Position numbers and translations under genes: made by a program
DNA from: Mucilaginibacter pankratovii
Lineage (GTDB): Bacteria; Bacteroidota; Bacteroidia; Sphingobacteriales; Sphingobacteriaceae
Direction of reading: 5' to 3'
Length of the DNA: 64,000 nucleotides
Assembly (NCBI RefSeq): GCF_014773265.1
Contig: NZ_JACWMY010000007.1
Location: 248,001-312,000, forward strand
Shown here: in pieces, positions 7,934-16,849 of the stretch
Layout of the letters: every line of letters begins with the position of its first letter
How positions within the stretch are numbered: position 1 is the stretch's first letter
Notes under the pieces: model-generated
The model's input: the letters and a program-made list of their open reading frames with translations, nothing else
The model's database searches: none
Told to the model about the DNA's origin: nothing

Positions 7934-8457
7934 TGTTTGCCTGATTTAATGTTTTCAACTTCGCGCTGCAAAAGTGCAACCCAAAATTCCGCATTGGGGT
8001 TATAATCGATAAAAATCCGTTTGCTGGTGCGCAGGGCAAGTTCGTTGTATACTTCCCAATCTATGCCATTAGCTTCATTTACAAACAGGTAATCCCGCTT
8101 GCCCGATTTAGCGTCCTGGGCGTCCCCGTAGCTTTTAAATTCAATAATACTTTCATTAGTAAACTCAAACACGCGGTCGGTTTTATTATAGTTCTTCACA
8201 CTGCGCATAAACACCGCAGAGGTTTTATGAATCTTTAAGGCATCGCGCAGGGCACCGGCTTTCAGGTTAGGGATATCCTGCCCTACCACGGTTATCACCA
8301 ATGTTTCGGCGGCAGCAAGCGCAAACAGCACCTGCAAAATTGAATAGGTTTTACCAGAACTTGTGCCACCCTGGTTTACAATTACGTGTGAAGTAGCCGT
8401 ATAATTATTTTTAAATATAGCGGTTGTTCTCATTTTAGGGTATTTACTTGCTGGCAT
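7930..8457 (-). CDS. Phage terminase large subunit, ATPase half only
   Basis: A 175-aa protein matching the N-terminal ATPase part of phage terminase large subunits. The Walker A-type loop is NQGGTSSGKTYSILQ. A Walker B-like strand follows (DYLFVNEANGI), and then a stretch NELALRTSKRIFIDYNPNAEFW typical of these enzymes. The nuclease half is missing: full subunits have 400–600 residues, while this one ends after ~175 and the next gene starts at once. It lies 17 nt downstream of the small-subunit-like gene. It probably cannot package DNA alone and marks a decayed or domesticated prophage. Confidence 0.8.
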   Translation of the reverse strand: MPASKYPKMRTTAIFKNNYTATSHVIVNQGGTSSGKTYSILQVLFALAAAETLVITVVGQDIPNLKAGALRDALKIHKTSAVFMRSVKNYNKTDRVFEFTNESIIEFKSYGDAQDAKSGKRDYLFVNEANGIDWEVYNELALRTSKRIFIDYNPNAEFWVALLQREVENIKSGKQ

Positions 8458-8474
8458 AGTTTAACAGTTTGAGG

Positions 8475-8972
8475 TTATATGATTACGTCCTTTTCGTTAC
8501 CCGATACTTGCGGGCCGGCATTAAGCACTTCTATCCGTAATTTTTTTGGCGGGGGAGCAGCTTGCTGTGCGTTGGCAGTATCGGCCCAGCCCATGCAGCG
8601 CAGGGCAAACATGGCCCCCGTGGGGGCGGCATGGTGCAGTTTTTTCTCGTACTCGGCCTCGATCCTAAGGCGCGCTTTACGCAGAATTTTTCTGTGCTTT
8701 CCCTTTTGTTCGTAAGCAACAAAATCATCCATACTGGTAAAGCCTATAAAAAGCGCCATCCCGGTTAGCAGGGCAGGTTCGGGCTGCCTGTCCCACACCA
8801 CCTGAGAGGTTATGCTTGTCTCGGTTTTTTTGATTTTTGCTGGTGTTGCAGCTTCAAGGTGGTACTCGCCCTGTATATGGCGGAAATAGCCCTCAATGCG
8901 ATCAGTTAGATCGCTAACATTGAATAAAAATAGCATGAGTTTTAATTTTATGAATGAAATGCCGATTGGCAT
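8475..8972 (-). CDS. Phage terminase small subunit-like protein
   Basis: A protein of up to 165 aa. The pattern EPALLTGMALFIGFTSMDDF followed by AYEQKGKHRKILRKARLRIE and the segment AAPTGAMFALRCMGW fits the small DNA-packaging (terminase small subunit) proteins of Bacteroidota phages. These recognise packaging sites and work with the large subunit, whose ATPase half follows 17 nt downstream. Two starts are possible, 8972 (MPIGIS) and 8936 (MLFLFN); neither has a decisive ribosome site. No portal, capsid, tail or integrase gene was found nearby, so this is a remnant. Confidence 0.75.
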   Translation of the reverse strand: MPIGISFIKLKLMLFLFNVSDLTDRIEGYFRHIQGEYHLEAATPAKIKKTETSITSQVVWDRQPEPALLTGMALFIGFTSMDDFVAYEQKGKHRKILRKARLRIEAEYEKKLHHAAPTGAMFALRCMGWADTANAQQAAPPPKKLRIEVLNAGPQVSGNEKDVII

Positions 8973-9137
8973 AAATCATATACAAATATAGCGAATTGAT
9001 TTTACAATTGCTAATAATTTTAGAAATAAAAATATTTTAAGTTATCCGGCATGAGCGAATTTTCAGTTATGAGGGTTTAGGGTTGCAATTTTTTTATCAT
9101 CTGCAAATTCGCACAACTTAAATATACCCCTTGTCAC

Positions 9138-11528
9138 TTACTCGCTCCTTAAACTTTTTACCGGGTTGGCTATGGCTGCTTTAATGGCCTGGTAGCTGAT
9201 GGTACTTATCGCGATAACAACGGCGATGGCTCCTCCGGATACAAATATCCACCAGCTCAATTCTATCCGGTAGGCAAAAGACTGGATCCATTTACTCATC
9301 ACAAAGAATGCAACGGGTGAGGCGATAAGGATGGCGATAAACACCAGGTTCACAAAATCCCTGGATAACAAGGCGGCTATCTGCGTAACCGATGCTCCCA
9401 CAACTTTACGGATGCCGATCTCCTTAGTACGTTGTTTTACACTGAATAGCGCCAGGCCGAATAAACCGAAACAGGCAATAGTGATGGCCAGAGTAGTGAA
9501 AACCGCGAACAACTGCCCGAATTTGATCTCGGCATCATACTGCTGGTTAAAGCGCTCGTTTAAAAAGGAATATTCCAGCGGCCGCTGCGGTACCATATTC
9601 TTCCATAGCTTTTCAATATCGGCAACGGTTTGTTGCACGTTGGCGGTGTTCATTTCAACAGAAAACAACCTGAAATTGCCCGGTAATACGCGTATGGCCA
9701 GGGGCTCGATGGGCTTTTGTAACGATTGGAAATGGAAATCTTTATAGACACCAATAATACGTCCGTCGGTAGGGTACATGCCAACTTTTACGCCTATAGC
9801 CTCGCTGGCATTGTTAAAACCAAGCTTGCGCAGCGCAGTTTCATTAATGATCATCGACTCCGAAGTATCGGCAGCAAACTGTTCTGATAAACCGCGACCG
9901 GCTATCATCGGGATGTTATACTGTTTCATGAAGCTGAAGTCGGTTAAAAATATGGGCAATTCGGCATGGATGGTATCACCTGTTCTTTTGGCAAAATCCA
10001 TCGACCATCCCCCCGGATTGGTTACTCCCGGTACGTTTGATGATGCTGAGACCGATCTTACGCAGTTTACCCGCATCAGTTCGTTCTTCAGCAAGCGGTA
10101 TTGTTTCTGTACCGTGTTATCGCCTTCAAAATTAATCACCATGGTTTGGGATGGCTTAAAACCAAGGTCGTGCTTTTGCATGTACTGCAATTGGGTGTAC
10201 ACCACTATGCTGCTGATGATGAGGATGATGGATATAGAGAATTGGAAAACAACCAAGCCTTTACGGATAAATACACTCCAGGCCGATGATTTTAAATTGC
10301 CCTTTAACGCCGTAATGGGATTAAAGCCCGAAAGGATAAAGGCCGGGTAACTGCCGGATAATAAGCCTACCACTAAAAAGATAGCACATAACGCCAGTAT
10401 ATGCGCCGGGGTGAAGAATTCAAATGCGATAAGCTTGCCCGCAAACTGGTTGAATGTTGGCAGTAACATGAACGATATAAAAACGGCGATGCCCAGCGCA
10501 ATGCCGGTCATCAAAAACGATTCAATAAAAAATTGAGTTACTAACTGGCTGCGGGTTACACCGTTCACCTTTTTTACTGCCACCTCTTTGGCCCGTTCGG
10601 CTGCACGGGCAGTTGACAGGTTGATAAAGTTGATACACGCTATCAGCAGGATGAATACCGCAATGGCGCTAAATACATAAAGGCTGCTGATGCTGCCGGT
10701 TTTACCTACCTGGCCATCGCGGTCGCTGTGCAGATAAATATCTGTTAGCTTTTCTAAACTGTAATGATGTTTGGTAGTTGCGGTGTTGGCCTTGTGGCGA
10801 TTGGCAAAAGCATCAAACTGGCTGGCCAGCTGATCTGCATTGTAGTTATCTGGCAGCAGGATATATGTCCAGAAGTTGTTGGAATACCAGTTGCTGAAAA
10901 GCCAATCGTACCCCGAATCTTTTTTCTGGGCGGTTGCCATGGATATCAGGATATCAAAATTAAAATGCGAGTTTGCAGGCACATCCCGCATAACGCCTGT
11001 AACGCGAAAGCCCTTCCCATCAAACAATAGGGTTTTACCGATGGCATCGGCCTGTCCGAAATATTTGGTTGCAGTTTTTTGAGTGATCACCACACTCATA
11101 GGCGTGCTCAAAGCAGTTTGGCTATCACCATTTATCATACCCAGATCAAATACATTAAATATGCCGGCATCCGCAAAAAACACATTCCGTTCTTCAAAAA
11201 GCTTGTTCTCATATTTAACCAGGCTTTCGGCATTAATAAACCTTACGGCTTGCTTTACCTGCGGAAAATCGTTAAGCAGGGCGGGGGCTATAGGGCCGGC
11301 GGAGCCGGCGCCATGCTGCATTAAAGCATTAGTTTGCTTATCATCCACCACGCGGTAAATGTTGCCGGCCTTGGTGTTAAACTTATCGTAGCTTAACTCA
11401 TTTTGAATGTACAGCGCCATTAGTACAAAAGCCGTTAAGCTTACCGCCAGTCCGCCAATGTTTATTGCCGAAAATGTTTTGGTACGCACCAGGTTACAAA
11501 AGGCGAATTTTAAGTGGTTGGCAATCAT
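9138..11528 (-). CDS. FtsX/MacB-type ABC transporter permease
   Basis: A 796-aa permease from the start chosen here, of the two-copy MacB/FtsX type common in Bacteroidota. Each half has an N-terminal membrane helix, a large periplasmic domain (MacB_PCD) and a three-helix FtsX domain. Visible signatures are LKFAFCNLVRTKTFSAINI at the start, FINLSTARAAERAKEVAVKK in the middle and SVKQRTKEIGIRKVVGASV near the end. The track start at 11570 would add 14 polar residues before this; ATG 11528 (MIANHLKFA) is the usual start. No ATPase gene is adjacent, so the partner must be encoded elsewhere. Possible roles include peptide or antibiotic export and lipoprotein or stress-related transport. Confidence 0.9.
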   Translation of the reverse strand: MIANHLKFAFCNLVRTKTFSAINIGGLAVSLTAFVLMALYIQNELSYDKFNTKAGNIYRVVDDKQTNALMQHGAGSAGPIAPALLNDFPQVKQAVRFINAESLVKYENKLFEERNVFFADAGIFNVFDLGMINGDSQTALSTPMSVVITQKTATKYFGQADAIGKTLLFDGKGFRVTGVMRDVPANSHFNFDILISMATAQKKDSGYDWLFSNWYSNNFWTYILLPDNYNADQLASQFDAFANRHKANTATTKHHYSLEKLTDIYLHSDRDGQVGKTGSISSLYVFSAIAVFILLIACINFINLSTARAAERAKEVAVKKVNGVTRSQLVTQFFIESFLMTGIALGIAVFISFMLLPTFNQFAGKLIAFEFFTPAHILALCAIFLVVGLLSGSYPAFILSGFNPITALKGNLKSSAWSVFIRKGLVVFQFSISIILIISSIVVYTQLQYMQKHDLGFKPSQTMVINFEGDNTVQKQYRLLKNELMRVNCVRSVSASSNVPGVTNPGGWSMDFAKRTGDTIHAELPIFLTDFSFMKQYNIPMIAGRGLSEQFAADTSESMIINETALRKLGFNNASEAIGVKVGMYPTDGRIIGVYKDFHFQSLQKPIEPLAIRVLPGNFRLFSVEMNTANVQQTVADIEKLWKNMVPQRPLEYSFLNERFNQQYDAEIKFGQLFAVFTTLAITIACFGLFGLALFSVKQRTKEIGIRKVVGASVTQIAALLSRDFVNLVFIAILIASPVAFFVMSKWIQSFAYRIELSWWIFVSGGAIAVVIAISTISYQAIKAAIANPVKSLRSE

Positions 11529-11570
11529 GGTTTTGTGTTTGTTGTTAAGCGTTATAAAAGATAGAGCCAA

Positions 11571-11887
11571 CTTTATGCCATGTTGTAAGTGTTTGTTTTG
11601 TAAGTAGTTGTGTAATTAACTATGTTAAATATGTTCGGTTACGTTACACTTTGTGTGCGTGGCCGATACACCCAATTAGGAATATAAATAAAATAACGGC
11701 TCGGGTTTTTTTTAACCATTTGGTAATCAATAAAAATAGGTGTAAAAAACACACCAATAAAGCAAACCTTTTGTTTGCCATATACGTTTACATAAATAGT
11801 TAAAAAGTGTTAAACTTTTTTGTGCGGGCGATTCGCTGAGGGCTTTTTTCAAAAATATTTTTTTACTTTTAGGGCATCAATTTACCT
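11571..11887. other. Gene-free AT-rich stretch with hairpin
   Basis: No coding frame was found in these ~317 nt between the divergent permease and lipoprotein genes. The stretch is very AT-rich. Near 11803–11821 an inverted repeat (AAAAAGT, five bases, ACTTTTTT) could form a hairpin. It should hold the promoters of both flanking genes, but no perfect TAnnTTTG box was recognised. Confidence 0.5.
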
Positions 11888-12475
11888 ATGTACTCAAAAC
11901 GGTTTACCAACTGGTGTGTTTCGTGCGTTTTGTTCCTTGCGTTTATGGCAACTTCATGCCAGAAAGACCAGGGCGATAAAAGCGTGGAGCAAAAAAAAGC
12001 CGTAGCTGCTGCCGATAGCGCCCTTGCCGCCACCCCCGCTACCAATTTTTTAGCATCAAGCGGTACTTTAACTTTAAACGTTCAGGATTCTACCTACACT
12101 TTTAATGCCGCCGAAGACTCTGTAGCATTTGTAAATATCAGCGTTGGCGAAAACAGGTACTTTGGCATTACTGCAATAAATAAGGCACACACCATGAGCT
12201 TTGCTATCAGCAGTAAAGGCACTGCAGCTGCCGATGTTACCAAGGGAGTAGAAGGCAGCCAGTTGCTGTTGCGCCCGGATGCCTTGCACATAAAGCAATA
12301 TAGCCTTACCCAATTTACCGAATCCGGTGATGCCGGGGTTTTAGACCTGCAACGCTACCGCCAGGATAGCGTGCTCGCCAAAGGCACCTTTTTTACCTTT
12401 TTGGCGCACGATGATAAAGCCGATTCGCCTTTTTATCGTGTTGAAGGCAGCTTTAATCTGAAGCTTAAACAATAA
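11888..12475 (+). CDS. Hypothetical lipoprotein
   Basis: A 195-aa protein. It starts with a signal sequence ending in the lipobox FMATSC, with the lipidated cysteine near residue 24, followed by a charged, alanine-rich linker. The rest is predicted β-rich (TLTLNVQDSTYTFNAAEDSV…) and resembles no family I can name. It probably sits in the outer membrane facing the periplasm or the surface. It lies 156 nt upstream of the RRM gene, which has its own promoter, so it is likely a single-gene unit. Confidence 0.75.
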   Translation: MYSKRFTNWCVSCVLFLAFMATSCQKDQGDKSVEQKKAVAAADSALAATPATNFLASSGTLTLNVQDSTYTFNAAEDSVAFVNISVGENRYFGITAINKAHTMSFAISSKGTAAADVTKGVEGSQLLLRPDALHIKQYSLTQFTESGDAGVLDLQRYRQDSVLAKGTFFTFLAHDDKADSPFYRVEGSFNLKLKQ

Positions 12476-12605
12476 TAAACTTCCAAAAATTTTTCGGACG
12501 AGCAATGTGAAAGCACTGTTGCGTCATATTGACACCTTATTGTAAAAAACAAGCTACACCGCTATTTAACACCACTCAAGGCTTTAAAAAGCGCCCTTTT
12601 TTGCG

Positions 12606-12613
12606 TACATTTG
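12606..12613 (+). promoter_or_regulatory. -7 promoter box of the RRM gene
   Basis: TACATTTG fits TAnnTTTG exactly and lies 18 nt before the ATG at 12632. An AAAGGAG ribosome-binding site follows it, unusually strong for this phylum. No clear TTG -33 element stands 19–21 nt upstream. Confidence 0.6.
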
Positions 12614-12631
12614 TAAAAACAAAGGAGATTA

Positions 12632-12922
12632 ATGAAAGTATTTATTGGAGGCCTTCCATTAGAAGTAAATGAGGCCGAACTAAATGCGGTTTTTGGCGAT
12701 TTTGGGCCGGTTAAGTCCCTCAGGATAGTTAAAGATCGTGAAACAAAAGAGAGCAGGGGTTTTGGGTTTGTTGAGATGGTGAACGAGGATGAAGCTAAAG
12801 AAGCTATAAGATGCATGAACGGGCAAAGCTATTACGGCAAACGCATTACAGTTAACATAGCCGAGGACAAAGGTCCGGGTTTTAACGGTGGCGGTGGCCG
12901 CGGCGGGTTTAGCCGTAATTAA
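12632..12922 (+). CDS. RRM-type RNA-binding protein
   Basis: A 96-aa single-RRM protein. RNP2 is VFIGGLP at the N-terminus and RNP1 is SRGFGFVEM in the middle. A short glycine-rich tail (GFNGGGGRGGFS) follows. Such small RRM proteins are abundant in Bacteroidota and cyanobacteria, bind single-stranded RNA and are thought to act as RNA chaperones, often at low temperature. The start codon is preceded by AAAGGAG, and the gene is followed by a Rho-independent terminator at 12951–12976. It is a single-gene transcript. Confidence 0.95.
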   Translation: MKVFIGGLPLEVNEAELNAVFGDFGPVKSLRIVKDRETKESRGFGFVEMVNEDEAKEAIRCMNGQSYYGKRITVNIAEDKGPGFNGGGGRGGFSRN

Positions 12923-12950
12923 GCACCCCTAAAATATTTTTCTTTTTAAA

Positions 12951-12976
12951 AGCCGGCATTGCCCGGCTTTTTTTGT
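12951..12976 (+). terminator. Rho-independent terminator after RRM gene
   Basis: AGCCGG, a six-base loop, CCGGCT, then a run of seven T residues. It stands 29 nt after the RRM stop codon and should end that transcript. Confidence 0.85.
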
Positions 12977-13193
12977 GGAGTTGTGCGGAGAATACCGCTG
13001 CCAATATCCGCACCTTTGCGGATATAATTGTATCTGCGGAGAAGTGATAGCTACCCGCCAGATAATAAAGCCATTAACCGATACTTTAAAATAACGAACC
13101 TTCCTTATATTTATATCCTAAAGTTTAATGGTTGCGGCGTTCGCCCGTTAAAATATTATTGTTAATCTTGCGTACTCCAAATAATAACATAAT

Positions 13194-14528
13194 TTGAGCC
13201 TTTTAGGAAATATAAATAAGCTTTGGATCAGGATAACGGGTTCAACGGCAGAATTTCCGCTGGAGGTGAGGATATTCCACTCGGTTTGCATTCTTACCCT
13301 TGCCGCGCTTGCCTATAACATTCCGTTTAACTTTTTAATCGGTCTGCCGGTTATCGCGCTGCTTAGTGCGGTTACACTATTTGTATTTTCGTTTTTGTAC
13401 TACTGGTCGCGCTACCGGGGCCATACCGGGCTTGCTATAACAATATTTTGCCTTTTTGGGTATTTGTTATTCGCCGTCAACTTTATTTATAATTCGGGCA
13501 CATATGGGCCAACGGACCTTTTTATGGGGCTTTGCGTGCTGCTGATGCTATGTATCGCCCCAAAAAGGCAGCACCGCCTTTGGGTAGCTGCAAATGTGAT
13601 TATCGTTATTGGCTTGCATGCACTTGAGTATTATAGCCCGAAGCAAATTCCTTATACTTATTTAAGCCGCGAGAGTCGTTTTTTTGATATCACATCGGCT
13701 TATATAGTTGCTGTGATCATAGTGTATTACACCATTGGCTATCTGCGCCGTAATTACGACCATGAAAAGCGCTCGGCCGGCGAAAAAGCAAATTCTATCG
13801 AGCGAAAGAATCAGCAGATCATGCAGCAGAACCAGGAACTGGAGCGCATTAACCAGGAGCGTAATAAACTCATGTCTATCATAGCACATGATCTGCGCTC
13901 GCCCCTGAGCAATATCCAGAATTACCTTGAATTGGTTACCGAATACGAACTGGATACCGAAGAGCGCCGCATGGTAGAGGGAGACCTGCTAAAGGTTACC
14001 CGCCGCACCATTGACATGCTTGGTAAACTGCTGGTATGGAGCAAAGGCCAAATGGACGGCGTAAACGTAAAACTGGGCTATGTAACCCTGCGCAGCGCCC
14101 TTTTTAATACATTAGAACTGGAACGCTCTATTGCGCTAAAAAAGGGCATTACATTAACTACCGACCTGGATTGGGACATTAAAATAGTTGCTGATAATGA
14201 TATGCTGCAGTTGGTGATACGCAATCTCATCAACAACGCCATAAAATTCACCAATATAGGCGGCGAAATTACCTTTAAAGCCAAACAAATTGGCGGTGAG
14301 TGCTGGCTCATTGTTCGCGATAACGGCATTGGGATCACGGAGGAAAAGCAAAGCGAACTTTTCTCATTGCGTGCCGGCGCAACCTTTGGCACCAATAACG
14401 AAAAAGGGGTAGGCCTTGGACTGCTGCTTTGCAAAGAGTTTACCGAGCTGCAAGGCGGTCGTATCTGGCTGGAAAGCAATCCGGGCGAGGGTACGGCCTT
14501 TTATGTTTCGATGCCGGCGGGCAATTAG
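13194..14528 (+). CDS. Membrane sensor histidine kinase
   Basis: A 444-aa kinase starting with TTG (no better ATG upstream). About six membrane helices span residues ~28–185. A coiled-coil (residues ~190–225, rich in Q, N and E) leads into the HisKA domain with H232 in SIIAHDLRSPLSNIQNYLEL. HATPase motifs follow: N box LVIRNLINNAIKFT, G1 RDNGIGI and G2 GVGLGLLLCKEF. No response regulator gene lies next to it, so it is an orphan whose partner must be elsewhere. The membrane part is of the unassigned 6-helix type seen in many Bacteroidota kinases. Confidence 0.9.
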   Translation: MSLLGNINKLWIRITGSTAEFPLEVRIFHSVCILTLAALAYNIPFNFLIGLPVIALLSAVTLFVFSFLYYWSRYRGHTGLAITIFCLFGYLLFAVNFIYNSGTYGPTDLFMGLCVLLMLCIAPKRQHRLWVAANVIIVIGLHALEYYSPKQIPYTYLSRESRFFDITSAYIVAVIIVYYTIGYLRRNYDHEKRSAGEKANSIERKNQQIMQQNQELERINQERNKLMSIIAHDLRSPLSNIQNYLELVTEYELDTEERRMVEGDLLKVTRRTIDMLGKLLVWSKGQMDGVNVKLGYVTLRSALFNTLELERSIALKKGITLTTDLDWDIKIVADNDMLQLVIRNLINNAIKFTNIGGEITFKAKQIGGECWLIVRDNGIGITEEKQSELFSLRAGATFGTNNEKGVGLGLLLCKEFTELQGGRIWLESNPGEGTAFYVSMPAGN

Positions 14529-14569
14529 CAATTAATAGCAAGGCGTTTAAAGGAAAAGAATAATACAGT

Positions 14570-15226
14570 ATGCTTAAGCTTAAAATCACGATATTCGCAT
14601 TGCTTATTTGTTTTACCACAGCATCAGTTGCACAGGTCACTAATCACATTGTTGAACCGACCGGGGTATATAAGGATATCAATGTAGCTGCTGACAATAA
14701 CTTAGTGCAGGATTTAGCGAATGCGAAAAAAGATAAGCAGGCAAAACTGATCCAACAGATAATTGCCGAGCCCAATAAGCATAATCCGGTTGTTTTGTAT
14801 GCTTTGTCAGCAGTGCTTTTTAAAGCCGATAGAAAGGATGAAGCCTCCTTTTGGTTTTATGTTGCACAATTGCGTACCCGATACGATTTTAACCGTTGTA
14901 CTGACAAAACAACGGCAGGGCCGGTTGCTCAAGTAAACGCAACCTTTGGCCCCGATATAAATAACTACGCCTTTAAAAATCTTGACACATTAGAAAAAAC
15001 CGTTGGCAAGGTAGTAGACTTTGTGCGAAGCAATAAAGAAGAGTACGACCAGCGCTGGCTTAATTTAACTGGCATGGGCGCATTTGACCAAGTTTCTGTT
15101 GGTAAGGAGGGGAAGCCTTTAAGTTTACCAGCAAATGAATGGGCAGCTATAAAAGCCAAAACTATAGATGACTATTACAACGACTTTAAAGAAGCTCTTG
15201 CCGGGATGCGTGCAAAAAGAAAATAA
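14570..15226 (+). CDS. Secreted hypothetical protein
   Basis: A 218-aa protein with a clear signal peptide (residues 1–21, cut near VAQ/V) and no lipobox. The mature part is helical and charged. It contains VVLYALSAVLFKADRKDEAS then FWFYVAQLRTRYD, which looks like a Sel1/TPR-type helical hairpin, and a Trp/Tyr-rich C-terminus. I do not recognise a family with assigned function. It starts 41 nt after the histidine kinase stop on the same strand, so it may be co-transcribed with it. Confidence 0.7.
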   Translation: MLKLKITIFALLICFTTASVAQVTNHIVEPTGVYKDINVAADNNLVQDLANAKKDKQAKLIQQIIAEPNKHNPVVLYALSAVLFKADRKDEASFWFYVAQLRTRYDFNRCTDKTTAGPVAQVNATFGPDINNYAFKNLDTLEKTVGKVVDFVRSNKEEYDQRWLNLTGMGAFDQVSVGKEGKPLSLPANEWAAIKAKTIDDYYNDFKEALAGMRAKRK

Positions 15227-15305
15227 TCATGCGGTTAGAAAAGCAGAATTAGCCAACCCATTTATTGCGAAACAATTACTTTAGAATTTCTTAAATTTGC
15301 CTGTT

Positions 15306-15644
15306 ATGAAGCCAGGTGATAAGGTAATATGCATTAACGATAAAATAGATCCGGATAAGAACGAGGAAATACGGCGCGATTTTGAGATCTGGATAACCAA
15401 AGACAAAGAGTACACCGTACGCGAGATACTGGACAATAATGGCATAGTGCCCGGCATCCTGCTTGATGAGGTGCACAACTTCCCCAAGTTTTTTAAACTG
15501 ATCAACCGTTTTCAGGAACCCGCGTTCGCCATATGGCGTTTCCGTAAACTTAATTACAATACCAAACCTGCCGAGGCTTTAAGCGAAACCGATGAGTTGG
15601 TGGAAGTAGACGCTGGCGAATTGGTTAAGGTTAAAGAAAAATAG
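15306..15644 (+). CDS. Hypothetical cytoplasmic protein
   Basis: A 112-aa protein (MKPGDKVICINDKIDPDKNE…) that is small, charged and without membrane segments. An SH3-like beginning (GDKVICIND…KEYTVREIL) is followed by FFKLINRFQEPAFAIWRFRK. Proteins of this type are common and uncharacterised. The frame also opens at a TTG at 15297, but that codon lies inside a TAAATTTG box (15292–15299) that looks like the -7 promoter element. ATG 15306 is therefore preferred, with a very short leader. Confidence 0.65.
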   Translation: MKPGDKVICINDKIDPDKNEEIRRDFEIWITKDKEYTVREILDNNGIVPGILLDEVHNFPKFFKLINRFQEPAFAIWRFRKLNYNTKPAEALSETDELVEVDAGELVKVKEK

Positions 15645-15735
15645 CCCTGTCCAGTTAATTTCCCGTTCAAATACCGTTAAAACACGGTTGCCCGGCAGCA
15701 AGTGTTTCACAAGCTTTGTATCATCAATCTATACC

Positions 15736-15813
15736 ATGCTTATGAAATCATTTATCTTGCTATTCCTGCTGTTTTTGGGCCTGTGTTTATTTGCAAACGC
15801 GTTGTTATCTTAA
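15736..15813 (+). CDS. Possible 25-aa hydrophobic peptide
   Basis: A short frame (M-L-M-K-S-F, then FILLFLLFLGLCLFANALLS and a stop) looks like a signal anchor or one membrane helix. A near-consensus box AAGCTTTG lies about 25 nt upstream, with TTG 20 nt before it. It sits alone in a 337-nt stretch (15645–15981) that otherwise shows no gene. It may be a real membrane micropeptide or the leftover signal sequence of a lost exported protein. Confidence is low. Confidence 0.3.
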   Translation: MLMKSFILLFLLFLGLCLFANALLS

Positions 15814-15981
15814 CACGCAGATCCGGCATTGTTTTTAAGGCCTGCACCTTTTTTGCCCGCATATTTTATGCAGGAATGAAATCCCCCGCTTTTTTCCGGA
15901 AGAATTACGCTAACGTGATGCCATAGTGCATCACGAAAAAGGCATACTTAATTATATGAATTATATGCTTTTTGGCATACT

Positions 15982-16395
15982 TCATTGTAAATTATCGCCA
16001 GCTGTTTCGGTTTCAACCAGTTGCGTTAGAATGCTTTTTAGCATGGCCTCGCGTGCCCAGGTTTGCTCAATAGGGGCGGCATCTTCGCGATACCATTTTA
16101 TCGGCGTGCTGATCTCGATACGGGTTTTGTAAACGTATTGCTTATTAGGGTGCAGCTTGTTGCCCTCGTAGCTGTTCAGGTTTTCGGTTTTTATTAACTT
16201 GGCGAATTGCTTTACAGGTACATCCAGTTGCAGGCACTCATCCAGGCTGTTCTTAAAATCGTGCTTATCTTCCAGCCAAAGGGTAAGGGTTTCATCGCCC
16301 AGATCATGGTCGGCAATGCTGATGCGGCTGTAATCATAATCTACCGATATGATCATCCACCAAAGTTCGTCTTTTAGTTTTTGGGTTAGTTTCAT
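15982..16395 (-). CDS. Hypothetical protein, S24-divergent unit
   Basis: An approximately 137-aa protein (MKLTQKLKDELWWMIISVDYDY…). It is acidic, tryptophan-bearing and without membrane segments. The frame is open back to 16446, but MKLTQKL at 16395 is the more natural start. No family is recognised. It follows the 16455–16637 gene on the same strand, so the two probably form one transcript running away from the S24 regulator at 16850. Confidence 0.6.
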   Translation of the reverse strand: MKLTQKLKDELWWMIISVDYDYSRISIADHDLGDETLTLWLEDKHDFKNSLDECLQLDVPVKQFAKLIKTENLNSYEGNKLHPNKQYVYKTRIEISTPIKWYREDAAPIEQTWAREAMLKSILTQLVETETAGDNLQ

Positions 16396-16454
16396 TGTTT
16401 TAATGGTGAGTTGTGAATAGTAATTGTTGTTTAAATAATGTCGCAAGAGCAGGG

Positions 16455-16637
16455 TTACCCTTTTGCCTCAAATAAAGGCAACCACCCGGGCAAATATTTT
16501 TGTATAGCAGCTATTTCCTGGTGGTACTTTTGGCACGTGTTGCGGTAAGCTTCAATGCGCTGTTGTAATTCGTTATCCTTAAGTTGGGTTTTACCGTTTT
16601 TGGCGGTGGTGCGCAAAGCGCTATGGGCTAAATACAT
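16455..16637 (-). CDS. Small hypothetical protein, S24-divergent unit
   Basis: A 60-aa charged protein (MYLAHSALRTTAKNGKTQLK…). It has a helical middle (ELQQRIEAYRNTCQKYHQEI) and ends LPGWLPLFEAKG. Start M5 of the longest frame is preferred. It is the first gene leaving the shared regulatory region with the S24 regulator. Its function is unknown, but divergent genes next to a LexA/CI-like regulator are often its targets. Confidence 0.5.
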   Translation of the reverse strand: MYLAHSALRTTAKNGKTQLKDNELQQRIEAYRNTCQKYHQEIAAIQKYLPGWLPLFEAKG

Positions 16638-16797
16638 ATTGCAGGGCAAAAAAAGTGATTGATTTTTACATACTTTGATAGTTTATACCCGTTAACCAGC
16701 CCGGCATCGTTGTAAAGTTGTTTCTGTAGTTTCTTGATGCATGATATTGATATTTTAAAATTTATACGTACCTTTATAGAATAACGACCCGACAAAT

Positions 16798-16825
16798 ATA
16801 AAGAATAATCTTTATTAAATAAAGA
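16798..16825. promoter_or_regulatory. Probable S24-regulator operator (ATAAAGA half-sites)
   Basis: Three half-sites lie in alternating orientation: ATAAAGA (16798–16804), TCTTTAT (16809–16815) and ATAAAGA (16819–16825). The last two form a perfect 17-bp palindrome, TCTTTATTAAATAAAGA (16809–16825). The site lies 25 nt before the regulator's ATG at 16850 and between the two divergent units. Autoregulation is inferred from position and symmetry. Confidence 0.6.
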
Positions 16826-16849
16826 AATAAATAAAAATATTTTTCTGCC

